NCBI RefSeq assembly: GCF_026241225.1
Contig: NZ_JAPFQP010000001.1
Span: 744,001 to 808,000 of the forward strand
Direction: 5' to 3'
DNA length: 64,000 bases
From: Lentiprolixibacter aurantiacus
GTDB taxonomy: Bacteria; Bacteroidota; Bacteroidia; Flavobacteriales; Flavobacteriaceae
In this document: positions 28,504 through 37,039 of the stretch, piece after piece
Layout: every line of letters begins with the position of its first letter
How positions within the stretch are numbered: position 1 is the first letter of the stretch
Made by a program: the position numbers and the translations under genes
Notes under the pieces: generated by a model
The model's input: only the letters and a program-made list of their open reading frames with translations
Databases searched by the model: none
Told to the model about the DNA's origin: nothing

Positions 28504-29688
28504 TTAATAGATTGTCTGTTCGAAATCATATTCTTTTATGAGACCGTTTGAATCAATCAATTCCATAGATATGATGTTGCCAAGTTCATAGTTTACATAG
28601 TCGCAAAAAGTATCACCATCTTCAAAATTTAGTTTATCTAATTTTACCACCTTCATGTTAGCCCTGACCCCTTTATGATAAGCTTTAGAATTCTCAATAA
28701 CTGACTGTACATATACACCCTGATTAGCAGCGTAACCCAATTTAAATCCGGGTACGCGGATCGAGTCTTGAACTTCTTTAGTTTGTAACAGATGGAGGGT
28801 TTTGTTATCCCAATCGATAGTGACTCTAAACCGTGATAGTAAATTGTTGCCCACAGATACAGTTTTTCCTGTTCGAAGCATCACTTTTTTAAGATATGTA
28901 GTAGTATCGATATTAACCGAGTCGGTATAAACGATTTCCCGACTTAAGGCAACTGGTTTACCAACAATTCCACTTTGCTGCTTCCCTTTTTCGGTTAATG
29001 TCTCACCAATAATATTTCTATTTTTCAGCACCCTGAATATCTCATCATTTAAAGCGATCGAGCCATTGGAGCCGTAATCCACCAATACATTTCTTACTGT
29101 AGCCCGGCCTACATTTATGTTGGTGAACATATTGTATTGATTATCTGTTTTAAAGGGGATCTCAAGGCCTCTCTTAAGGACATCTTTGTTTATGTTATTG
29201 GATAAGGTTATGGATTTTGCCTCCTGATCAATCGTCCAGGCACAATGTCGCAAAAGGTTGGAACCAACAATCCCATCTATTTCCAGACATTTTAATAATG
29301 GGTTGGATTCAAAATCCCCAATAAATGCAGTTTGGTTATTGAAAGACACATTACCAATATTTAGGGACTCAACACTTACCCAATTAATGTTCTTTCTATT
29401 GTTATCGCTGTCAATTAAGTTTCCCTGACTAACTAATTTAAAATTTAAGTCACGCTGAAGTTTATTTGAAATGCTCAAGGGTGCACCGGAATCAAACAGA
29501 AAGCGATATTCTTTTCCCTGAATGTTAACGGGCATGAATATAAGCCCATTGCGAATTTCTATGCCAATGGATTCCCTGAACTCCTTTTGGCTAATTGTTC
29601 CGGATTGTATGGCCTGGGTCCAATGAGTTTTACAAGCATAATTGATCAGTAGCCCTAGGGCAATGAAGATGTATATTATTCTTTTCAT
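28504..29688 (-). CDS. Retropepsin-like aspartyl protease with C-terminal PDZ, lipoprotein
   Basis: 394 residues. Lipobox LLINYAC, so it is anchored outside the cytoplasm. Two retropepsin-type half sites are visible: FLFDSGAPLSIS (about residue 66) and NVLVDYGSNGSIALN (about residue 200), giving the Asp pair of a pepsin-like single chain. A PDZ-like domain follows, GYAANQGVYVQSVIENSKAYHKGVRANMKV, near 310-350. Such proteases probably cut envelope proteins. The substrate is unknown. AT-rich compared with the core genes. Confidence 0.75.
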   Translation of the reverse strand: MKRIIYIFIALGLLINYACKTHWTQAIQSGTISQKEFRESIGIEIRNGLIFMPVNIQGKEYRFLFDSGAPLSISNKLQRDLNFKLVSQGNLIDSDNNRKNINWVSVESLNIGNVSFNNQTAFIGDFESNPLLKCLEIDGIVGSNLLRHCAWTIDQEAKSITLSNNINKDVLKRGLEIPFKTDNQYNMFTNINVGRATVRNVLVDYGSNGSIALNDEIFRVLKNRNIIGETLTEKGKQQSGIVGKPVALSREIVYTDSVNIDTTTYLKKVMLRTGKTVSVGNNLLSRFRVTIDWDNKTLHLLQTKEVQDSIRVPGFKLGYAANQGVYVQSVIENSKAYHKGVRANMKVVKLDKLNFEDGDTFCDYVNYELGNIISMELIDSNGLIKEYDFEQTIY

Positions 29689-29758
29689 AAGGGGTATACC
29701 TAATTGTAAAAATACCTATCGAACGGAATTTCTGGCCTAAATCACTTTTATTCTAAAT

Positions 29759-31018
29759 TCATTCCCAATTTAAACCAGCACCTAATTGCAAAATTTTCCA
29801 GCCGTAATTTTCAAGAGTAATATCGTTACAAAATAGTACTAACCCCAAATTGTCGGCAGGGTAAATTTGCATGATGGTAAAAAAGCCTGGACCGCCTCCC
29901 GTATGCTCGAGTTTGTATCCACCTTTTTCTTTGAAGATATGCCAGCCAATACCCCGCCTGAAAAAATACAAACCTTCATCATCCGCTTCTGCTACATGGC
30001 TGTGATTGGTCATTAGGTCGATGGATTCTTCCGAAAGGATACGATTACCATTAAGTGCTCCCTTATTCAAATAAGCTCTGACCAGGCGTGAGGCATCCAT
30101 AACCGACCCTATTAATGCTGAGGGGGGCTCCTGATCGGTATAAACCCGCTCCATCCATATACTACCATTGGAGGTTTCACGTATAAATGACCCTATCATG
30201 AGGTGAAGTAGCGGAGACATGAGGCTAAAGGATGGATGAGACCCAGCCGCTTCAAAAGCTTCCATTTCCTTAGTAAACTTAAAACCAGTTTGGGTCATCT
30301 CAAGGGGCACCAATATGTTTTGCTCAATATAGTCACGGTAGTTTTGTCCGCTTGTTTTCTCAATAATGGCACCGAGAAGCATATACCCAATATTGGTATA
30401 AGCCGTGTCTTCTCCGGGATCAAATTTCAATGTTATGTAATCAGGAAATACCCTCTCAATTAAGACCGTCTGATCTAAAGGCGGTTCCCCTTCATGATGT
30501 ATCCATTTCGCTAATTTCATGCCGCCGGCGTCCGGTATTCCTGAACTGTGGTTAAGCAAATGCCTTATGGTTATGGGAGTCCTTTTGTCTGATGGATATG
30601 CTACTTCAAAGAAAGGGAGGTGCCTGGAAACGGGATCATCCAGTTGTAGTTTACCTCGTTCCTGAAGCTGTAGAATGGCAATAGCAGTAGGTATTTTGGT
30701 AATGGACCACCAATGGTATACAGTTTGTGGGGTGGCTTTTATGTTACGCGGACGGTCTGCCCAGCCAAATCCTTTGCTGTATACAATGCTATCATTCTTA
30801 ACAATGACCATGGAAAGACCTGGTGGAGAACCTGAATTTACCAGCGTTTCAAGATAGGCATCCAATTCAGTTACATTTTGCACTGAATCAGGTGGTATAG
30901 GTATTTTAGGACGGGCAACGTATGCCACCATTGTAACCAGTATAATAACAGCAAGCAGCACAATATTTCTCCGTTGAGTAAATCTTGGAGCCTTTGATTT
31001 TGTATTCATTTTCTTCAT
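29759..31018 (-). CDS. Serine hydrolase, beta-lactamase class C / esterase family
   Basis: 419 residues with an N-terminal membrane anchor (about 19-36). Class C-type active-site motifs: SITK (HWWSITKIPTA, nucleophile serine), the tyrosine motif YTNIGYM and the third motif HTGGGPGF. These fit a DD-peptidase or esterase better than a true beta-lactamase. The substrate is unclear. Last gene of a run of five co-directional genes (35702 to 29759) with gaps of 24-41 bp. Confidence 0.82.
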   Translation of the reverse strand: MKKMNTKSKAPRFTQRRNIVLLAVIILVTMVAYVARPKIPIPPDSVQNVTELDAYLETLVNSGSPPGLSMVIVKNDSIVYSKGFGWADRPRNIKATPQTVYHWWSITKIPTAIAILQLQERGKLQLDDPVSRHLPFFEVAYPSDKRTPITIRHLLNHSSGIPDAGGMKLAKWIHHEGEPPLDQTVLIERVFPDYITLKFDPGEDTAYTNIGYMLLGAIIEKTSGQNYRDYIEQNILVPLEMTQTGFKFTKEMEAFEAAGSHPSFSLMSPLLHLMIGSFIRETSNGSIWMERVYTDQEPPSALIGSVMDASRLVRAYLNKGALNGNRILSEESIDLMTNHSHVAEADDEGLYFFRRGIGWHIFKEKGGYKLEHTGGGPGFFTIMQIYPADNLGLVLFCNDITLENYGWKILQLGAGLNWE

Positions 31019-31059
31019 TTTAATTGCACTGTCGTCCGGGTCGTTGCTTTAGTTTTTTT

Positions 31060-32220
31060 CTAGAGGTGCTTTTTAGGGGGCTTAAGCCCAAACACAAATC
31101 GTGTTATATTGTTAGTTCTGATAAGCTGATAAAGCAGGATAGATGCAGGAATGGCGGTAAAAGCAATTATTCCAAATTTGATAAACAAATTCAGGTCGGT
31201 CAAAATAATGTAATAACCAATTACAATGATTAGTGTTTGATGCAGGATATAAACAGGTAATATGCTAATGTTTGCTGGTCTAAGCAATGAATGTTTACAA
31301 TCCAATTTTGTTGCAAACAGCCCAAGGAAGAACAGGGTCCAGCTTAGGGCAATGAGAACGGCGAGAGTTGAAGTCAAGACATGAAGCAAATCAAACTCAG
31401 GTGATGTATAAGCCTGTACCATCTGATCGCTGGTAGCGCCTAAGTACATGAAAATAATGGAACTCAGAATACCCACAATAAGCAATAGGTGCCTTCTGGA
31501 TTTGATGATGTCGATGAATTCGCTTTCAGCCATAAATATAAAGCCGTAGACAAAAGGCCAGAGGTATATAAAAAAGTCACCCCAATCAGTGTAGCCCTCA
31601 AATACAGGTTTAAGAAGTAGTCTGCTTGCCAACATTGGAATAACCAGAATGAACACCCCAAAAGGAGCTGATAATGTTCCTTTAATCCCGTTGAATTTGA
31701 TCTTTCCTTGCTGAATTCTTGTAAATAGCGGGATACACAGAATTGTCATAAAAAAGAGATAGGGAAGATACCATAAGTGGGTTCCGAGATGCCCAAACCA
31801 CAGCAATAGGCTGGCACCCATATTTGCATCAAGTTGCTCAATTGGATAGCGGTTTAAAAAATCCAGAAATCCTCCGTCAAAATTTTGGAACATTTTCCAT
31901 TCATAAAATCGCTGTGGAGGGATCAGAATAACAATTCCGAAAAGAAATGGAACAATGAGTCTTTTGACACGGTCTGCGATGAACTTTCCCTTTCTGGACC
32001 GCATAGCGAAATAGGTGCCCGCTCCGGAAACCAAAAATATCACATGCATCCTCCAGCCATGGGTGAACATCGTCAGGGCATCAAAAACAGTATGTTGTTC
32101 CTCATTCTTTATGTGCCATTCCAAGTGATCGAAAGGTCTCCATGAGTGAAACACGAAAAGCAAACCAAAGGCCAGTACCCGTAGCCAATCCAGGTAATAA
32201 AGTCTTTTGTTTGACGTCAT
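31060..32220 (-). CDS. Acyltransferase family 3-like membrane protein
   Basis: 386 residues with about ten hydrophobic helices. The N-terminus RLYYLDWLRVLAFGLLFVFHSWRPF has the conserved arginine and histidine of the acyltransferase-3/OpgC superfamily, which moves acetyl or succinyl groups to extracytoplasmic glycans or lipids. ATG 32220 is preferred to 32292 because it starts directly before the family N-terminus and avoids a 38-bp overlap with the MBL-fold gene. Acceptor unknown. Confidence 0.82.
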   Translation of the reverse strand: MTSNKRLYYLDWLRVLAFGLLFVFHSWRPFDHLEWHIKNEEQHTVFDALTMFTHGWRMHVIFLVSGAGTYFAMRSRKGKFIADRVKRLIVPFLFGIVILIPPQRFYEWKMFQNFDGGFLDFLNRYPIEQLDANMGASLLLWFGHLGTHLWYLPYLFFMTILCIPLFTRIQQGKIKFNGIKGTLSAPFGVFILVIPMLASRLLLKPVFEGYTDWGDFFIYLWPFVYGFIFMAESEFIDIIKSRRHLLLIVGILSSIIFMYLGATSDQMVQAYTSPEFDLLHVLTSTLAVLIALSWTLFFLGLFATKLDCKHSLLRPANISILPVYILHQTLIIVIGYYIILTDLNLFIKFGIIAFTAIPASILLYQLIRTNNITRFVFGLKPPKKHL

Positions 32221-32254
32221 GGTACGATTACGGTTTTGATCAACTCTTGCCAAT

Positions 32255-33049
32255 TTATACATGAATAGAGTCGCCTTTGTGGAGAATGGCATATTGGATA
32301 TCCATTGCTTCTAACTCATTCCTAAACTCATCTTCGTCAGCATGGTTAAAGTTTTTACTAAAAAAAGCCGGGCAATTATAATGGCAGGGAATAACCAGTT
32401 TGGGCTTCATAATTCGTATAGCCTGTAAGGCTTCCGGTATATCCATGGTGTTATGTACCGCGTTCCCTCCTATAGGGATCATCAGTACGTCTGGACTGTC
32501 AATGGATTCCCATTCATCCTTGTGTAGCAATGTGTCACCAAGATTGACTAAGGTCTTCCCATCTAGTTGAATCTTGAATCCAATAGCGCCCCATCCGATT
32601 CGCTCATCACGCCCTGGATTAAGCGTTTTTGAAAAAGGCCCCAGCTTAACGGTAAGCGGCCCATGAGTGGTTTTGATTCCCGTAATGGTAACACCATCAA
32701 CTTCAATGGTTTCATCCACTGAGAGCTTGTGATGATTTTTGAACTCCGTAGTAAAGGCAACACCTTTATCCCGTGGACCTAGCAGTAGATATTTCCCGTC
32801 AATCTCTTGCACCATGGTCTTGTTACAAATAACCGGCGCTTTTGAAACCGCTGCCATTCTATCAGCGTGCCAATAGTGATCCGGATCGCCATGCGTTACA
32901 AAAATATGTGTAACGTTATTCCACTCGGATTTAGGGATCAGCGGACTAAACCTGAAATAATAGAACATTAAACCTCCCGGATCTACGGCTAATTTCTTAT
33001 CACCAGATTCAATGAGGAAAGCGTTATAGAGATAGTGTGTAATTTTCAT
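32255..33049 (-). CDS. MBL-fold metallo-hydrolase (UlaG-like)
   Basis: 264 residues, cytoplasmic. Metallo-beta-lactamase fold with the metal motif THGDPDHYWHADRM (HxDxDH), a later TTHGPLTV histidine, NLGDTLLHKDEW (metal-binding Asp) and VIPCHYNCP. The group is closest to UlaG/YtnP-like hydrolases of the L-ascorbate lactonase type. The substrate cannot be told from sequence. Part of the five-gene set behind the Fur-like box. Confidence 0.82.
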   Translation of the reverse strand: MKITHYLYNAFLIESGDKKLAVDPGGLMFYYFRFSPLIPKSEWNNVTHIFVTHGDPDHYWHADRMAAVSKAPVICNKTMVQEIDGKYLLLGPRDKGVAFTTEFKNHHKLSVDETIEVDGVTITGIKTTHGPLTVKLGPFSKTLNPGRDERIGWGAIGFKIQLDGKTLVNLGDTLLHKDEWESIDSPDVLMIPIGGNAVHNTMDIPEALQAIRIMKPKLVIPCHYNCPAFFSKNFNHADEDEFRNELEAMDIQYAILHKGDSIHV

Positions 33050-33073
33050 TTGAAGTCAAAGCTGAGGTTAGTA

Positions 33074-33838
33074 CTAGGTGCTGGTATTTACCTTCATTTT
33101 CTTTATTTCCTTTCCCGCAATCCATTTTACTATGCTCTTCTTCCAGAAGGGGATTTGAATATCGTAGTAATAATCTTTCTTATCCTGGTAGAATTCGTAA
33201 TCCGCCCTTCCCTTCAGTTTATTCCATTCGGAAATCGACTTGAAAATGTTGAAATACACCAGCTGGGCAAATGTGGGTTCAATTTTTTCCTCTGCTTTAA
33301 TGGCACTAATCAGTTTTACGTATGCCTTTCTTGCCTGAATACGATTGCGGGCGGTTTCATTTTCCGTTTTTCGGGCTACCATTAGCTCCACAGAAGGCAC
33401 AAAGTTGAATCCATATTGAGTAAAGTTTTCGGTAAGATACTTGCAGGTCAGATCTGCGCCAAATCCCCCACAGGTAGAAAGGGCCATAGCGTACTTCCCG
33501 AAGAATATGGGCCTATGAGCCATAAAGCTGGTCCGTTCTACAAATTTCTTCATCAATGCACTGATGGCTCTGGCATAGGTAGGGGAAGCAAAAATGGTTG
33601 CATCAGCATTTTTCATTTCTTCAATGATCAAATCACGATCATCTTTATGCGGACAAGTGTCCTCCCCATTGTTGATACATGAATAACAACCAAAACAGTC
33701 CTTTAGATCCAGTTCGGAGAGCATAAGGATCTTGAAATCTATTTCTGGATTGCTCTGTTTGAGCATACGGAGTATTTCGTAGGTATTCCCTCTGTGCGGG
33801 CTTCCGCAGATAGCTGCTATTTTTATGCTTTTATCCAT
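33074..33838 (-). CDS. Flavodoxin-like NAD(P)H-dependent oxidoreductase, iron-sulfur type
   Basis: 254 residues. FMN reductase fold with N-terminal AAICGSPHRGNTYEILRML (phosphate loop) and MALSTCGGFGADL. The cysteine cluster LKDCFGCYSCINNGEDTCPHKDD matches the compact CxxCxxCx4-7C motif of archaeal-type iron-sulfur flavoproteins. The C-terminal 60 residues are an extra basic region. Upstream of it is the FAD oxidoreductase gene (28-bp gap), so the two may form an electron-transfer pair. That is an inference. Confidence 0.8.
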   Translation of the reverse strand: MDKSIKIAAICGSPHRGNTYEILRMLKQSNPEIDFKILMLSELDLKDCFGCYSCINNGEDTCPHKDDRDLIIEEMKNADATIFASPTYARAISALMKKFVERTSFMAHRPIFFGKYAMALSTCGGFGADLTCKYLTENFTQYGFNFVPSVELMVARKTENETARNRIQARKAYVKLISAIKAEEKIEPTFAQLVYFNIFKSISEWNKLKGRADYEFYQDKKDYYYDIQIPFWKKSIVKWIAGKEIKKMKVNTST

Positions 33839-33866
33839 CTCAGGGGCATTCTTATTGGGTCAATGA

Positions 33867-35702
33867 TTAATATACCGGTCCGAATACCACAGCCTCTTCA
33901 CCAATTTCCATGCTCTCACAACTTTTATAAAAGCTGCTCCCGTCCTTCTTTATCTGGAACCTTAACTGCTTACCCTCACCATTTGAGGCCAGCGGAAGCC
34001 AGCGATAGGGGAGATCCAATTCGGTTACTTTAGGGTCTTTAAGATCGAGGATGGCGTATTGGCCTTTCTCATTTGTAAAGCCTTCTGGCTTTTCAAAAGT
34101 CAATTCCAGGGTGTTTTTATCCACATTTTTCAATGATTTGAGCTTCACGACGCGGTCATCACTGTATTTTTCTGTATCAGTATCAGTCCAGATTTTGTCT
34201 TTGTTCATTTGTAAGGCCGCTAAAAACCCGCCCGTTACGCTACCTTCAAAACCTCCTCCCGGAAATGCCCAGGCTGATGCAAAATACAAGTTGGGTATCA
34301 GGAAGTTGTTTCTGAATCGCTTAGACGCCGTTAATTCCAGAGTTTGGGCAAAACCGTAAACTGCACCACCAGGGTTAGCGGTAAAACGCTTGATGGTCTT
34401 AGGGGTGGAGATTTCATAATATTCAATGGTTTCTCCTATTCCCGGGAACTTCTCTTCTAATCGCCGCAATAAGATCTGAGCTACTTCTTCTTTTTTGGCC
34501 TTGTACTCCTCATCACTGAGGTTTTCCCAGTATTTTAGATAGTCAACAGTACAGATTACACCGGCAGCTTTATCCGGTGGCGCGAGTCCGGCGTCGACTT
34601 TTTCATAATCTACAAATATGAAACTCCGCTTATTCCAGTCACCTAACTGGTTGGGGTGCACGTCTTTTAAGGTCTTAACGTCCTCTCCCTGTATGAAGTT
34701 TGAATAATATTTAACCCCGAACTGATCCAATTTCTGATTAAAGCCAAAATACATGCACAATAGCGAGGTTGATGCGGGATGTGAACCTATCTTTTGCTTA
34801 AGTGTACTGGCATAGGGCTCATCCAACAAGGCGGGCACCGTGGGGATGGCTGCGTTGGCTACTACATTGTCACAACTAATGGTGACAGGGTCTTCTTCTT
34901 TATGAAAAACATCGCGGAAAACAACTCCTGTAGCCCTGCCATTTTTGGTGATGATTTTCTCAGCCTTTTTACCCAACAGCACCGTACCCCCGTGCTTTTC
35001 AATAAAGGAAGCCAGGTGATCGGATAGCTTCTGTGAACCACCTTTTATAAAGTGACCTCCACTTTCAATGAAGCCGGCAAATGGCAATCCAAAATAGAAC
35101 ATGGACAAGGTGTAAGGATCATCGCCCCAGTAAGCAACATGCGCTGTAAGATCAAGTTTTAGCTCCTCATTTTTTATGTGCTTATCCATCCAGGAACCCA
35201 CCGTATGTTTTGTTGCCGTTACGAGGTTTGGATAAAGTAAAGGGAATAGTGGATAGATCAGCTTACGCTTTAAAGGAGATCTCGGTAAGTTCAGTGCTTC
35301 ATGCCTTATTCCGGCCAGCAACTTCATGAATTTCTTTATGGCTTTCTCTTCTTCAGGGTACTTGTCTACGAGTGCTTTTGTCGCTGCTTCAAAGCCATGG
35401 GGAAATACAAAGTCTTCTTTATCAGATAGTACGCCGTAAAACTCAGGCACTTTCAGAAATTCAACGTTATTATCTACCTCCAGCATTTTGAAGATATTTC
35501 GGATGGTACCACCCTCTACCAGGCCACTCATTTCATGAAGGCCTACTTCTATAATAAAATCTCTTCGCTTAAATGTGGTGGCACAACCACCAGGTTTATA
35601 GTGTTGCTCCAGAAGCAATACTTTTTTTCCAAATTTAGAAAGGGTAGCCCCTGCGGTTAATCCTGCCAGACCACCACCGATGATAATGGTATTGTACCTC
35701 AT
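33867..35702 (-). CDS. FAD oxidoreductase (carotenoid isomerase/retinol saturase-like) with C-terminal FNR-like barrel
   Basis: 611 residues. The first about 500 are an amine-oxidase/phytoene-desaturase-type protein: Rossmann motif IIIGGGLAGLTAGATLSKFGKKVLLLEQHYKPGGCATTF and the C-terminal FAD motif LYFASAWAFPGGGFEGSVTGG, resembling CrtISO and all-trans-retinol saturase. The last about 95 residues (LELTFEKPEG, KGQYAILDL, PYRWLPLAS, LRFQIKKDGSSF, GEEAVVFGPVY) look like the FAD-binding beta-barrel of ferredoxin-NADP reductases, without its NAD domain. First gene of the five-gene set. A Fur-box-like palindrome lies 73 bp upstream. Confidence 0.78.
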   Translation of the reverse strand: MRYNTIIIGGGLAGLTAGATLSKFGKKVLLLEQHYKPGGCATTFKRRDFIIEVGLHEMSGLVEGGTIRNIFKMLEVDNNVEFLKVPEFYGVLSDKEDFVFPHGFEAATKALVDKYPEEEKAIKKFMKLLAGIRHEALNLPRSPLKRKLIYPLFPLLYPNLVTATKHTVGSWMDKHIKNEELKLDLTAHVAYWGDDPYTLSMFYFGLPFAGFIESGGHFIKGGSQKLSDHLASFIEKHGGTVLLGKKAEKIITKNGRATGVVFRDVFHKEEDPVTISCDNVVANAAIPTVPALLDEPYASTLKQKIGSHPASTSLLCMYFGFNQKLDQFGVKYYSNFIQGEDVKTLKDVHPNQLGDWNKRSFIFVDYEKVDAGLAPPDKAAGVICTVDYLKYWENLSDEEYKAKKEEVAQILLRRLEEKFPGIGETIEYYEISTPKTIKRFTANPGGAVYGFAQTLELTASKRFRNNFLIPNLYFASAWAFPGGGFEGSVTGGFLAALQMNKDKIWTDTDTEKYSDDRVVKLKSLKNVDKNTLELTFEKPEGFTNEKGQYAILDLKDPKVTELDLPYRWLPLASNGEGKQLRFQIKKDGSSFYKSCESMEIGEEAVVFGPVY

Positions 35703-35770
35703 TAGTAAAGAGATTTATCCGTTAGACATTAAGGAAATAACCTTCGAAATTATCTAATATTCACCTCTTT

Positions 35771-35789
35771 AATAATGATAATTATCATG
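35771..35789. promoter_or_regulatory. Fur-box-like palindrome
   Basis: AATAATGATAATTATCATG matches the classical 19-bp Fur box GATAATGATAATCATTATC at 15 of 19 positions and contains the perfect 14-bp palindrome ATGATAATTATCAT (35775-35788). It lies upstream of the FAD oxidoreductase gene, where iron control of the five-gene set would be expected. Confidence 0.5.
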
Positions 35790-35811
35790 AAGCTTGCCTT
35801 ATTTGGCCAAT

Positions 35812-35843
35812 AAAAAGACATGCCCTGGTGAGTGACCAGGGCA
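35812..35843 (-). terminator. Probable terminator after the DUF1080 gene
   Basis: Inverted repeat GCCCTGGT (35822-35829) and ACCAGGGC (35835-35842), loop 5, extended by one outer A-T pair. Read on the minus strand it is followed by a T-rich stretch (CTTTTTATT). It lies 79 bp after the stop of the minus-strand DUF1080 gene and separates it from the next gene set. Confidence 0.6.
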
Positions 35844-35857
35844 ATGTTTATGAAATT

Positions 35858-35900
35858 TAAATAAGAATAATTTTGTCTTGCCTCAATAACATCTCATGAT
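35858..35900 (-). repeat. Relic B: degenerate exonuclease 3' end
   Basis: AATTTTGTCTT and TCAATAAC, 2-3 bp apart, are shared with relic C at 41381-41402 (two mismatches over about 21 bp). The minus-strand reading in one frame (LLRQDKIILI) follows the end of the exonuclease (ILTEDEIVYV). Same orientation as the intact gene. Located just downstream of the DUF1080 gene's stop. Confidence 0.5.
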
Positions 35901-35921
35901 GTAATTGTCGACAGAAATCAC

Positions 35922-36908
35922 TTAGTTCACTGAAGGTGTTATGACAAATTTACGGAAGTCAATTGGGCCATGATCTCCCTGGATCATAATCGGACCGGGT
36001 TCGCCTTCCTTACTGTCTAGGGAACCTCCTGTTATGCCGGGGATCGGACGATTGGCAACAACTTCAATCCCGTTATGTACAATGGTAACATGTCTTCCCA
36101 CCAAGGTAATTTCATAGGTCTGCCACTCTCCGGGTTCTTTTGCGGCATTAACCGCTGGTGGGATATAGCCGTAAACGCCACCAATACTTACATGATCGGC
36201 CCTTCCCTTGGAATCTTCAATCTGAATTTCATAACGGCCGCGAAGGTATATTCCGCTGTTACTGCCTTCAGGGTACCTGAATTCTACACTAAGTTTAAAA
36301 TCATCAAATTTTTGATTGGTGATCAGGTTGCCCCCTTTTTCCGGGTTCACCAGCATACCATCGACCATTTTGAATTTATTGTTCTCCGGAATGATCCAGC
36401 GATCCATATTATCGGTGAGCAGGTTGATGGGATTACCCCAGACCGGTGGTTCAGTTCTTTTTAAACTTGGGGCACGAACTCCGGTAAATTTAAGTTTATT
36501 CCCGTCGAGCATTTTATATCCCGAAAGCTTGTCATCTTTCAGGCTGAATTCAAAATAGATATCATCAATATCCATCCATTGGGGAGGAATGGTAAAATGA
36601 TATTTGTCTTTCTTGGCATCGTAATGTACTTCGGCAATAGGCCTTGCGCTTCCTTCGTACCCTACATAATAACCAACAAGGGTGGAAAAACCGGATAATT
36701 TAACCTCCAGCCATCCGGGGAAACCATCAGACGCCATGAGTCCATGCCTGAACATTCCGAGGTTCTCTAATTGATCCTGCTCCATGACTATGGTAAGATC
36801 CCATTTACCAATCAGCGGGGAATCACTTTCAACACGTTGTGCGTACAAAGCAGAAGAACCCACTATTGCAAAGACAGTAAGAAATAAGAGCGTTTTTAAA
36901 TTTTTCAT
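35922..36908 (-). CDS. DUF1080 (3-keto-disaccharide hydrolase fold) protein, exported
   Basis: 328 residues with a signal peptide (cleavage near SALYAQ). The C-terminal half has the DUF1080 pattern NKFKMVDGMLVNPEKGGNLITNQKFDDFKLSVEFRYPEGSNSGIYLRGRYEIQIEDSKG and GEWQTYEITLVGRHVTIVHNGIEV, a concanavalin-like sandwich found in 3-keto-glycoside hydrolases. The N-terminal about 140 residues form another beta-rich domain. Likely acts on glycosides in the periplasm. A GH5 enzyme gene lies upstream on the same strand, but 131 bp apart. Confidence 0.8.
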   Translation of the reverse strand: MKNLKTLLFLTVFAIVGSSALYAQRVESDSPLIGKWDLTIVMEQDQLENLGMFRHGLMASDGFPGWLEVKLSGFSTLVGYYVGYEGSARPIAEVHYDAKKDKYHFTIPPQWMDIDDIYFEFSLKDDKLSGYKMLDGNKLKFTGVRAPSLKRTEPPVWGNPINLLTDNMDRWIIPENNKFKMVDGMLVNPEKGGNLITNQKFDDFKLSVEFRYPEGSNSGIYLRGRYEIQIEDSKGRADHVSIGGVYGYIPPAVNAAKEPGEWQTYEITLVGRHVTIVHNGIEVVANRPIPGITGGSLDSKEGEPGPIMIQGDHGPIDFRKFVITPSVN

Positions 36909-37039
36909 GATAGTATGAAGTTAGTAGATAGTTAAGACTTTTATTTTGGTTAAGGTACGAATCTAATAAAAATTGAAATCGGATAAAAGGCAGGAATTTT
37001 TGTTGGAATTTAGTATAGGTTTCCCCTGCATTGAATTAC

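Noticed and set aside
29759..31018. True beta-lactamase (antibiotic resistance) reading of the serine hydrolase
   Set aside because: Only general SxxK, YxN-like and HTGG motifs are present, the gene sits in a metabolic-looking set, and such proteins in Bacteroidota are mostly esterases or peptidases.
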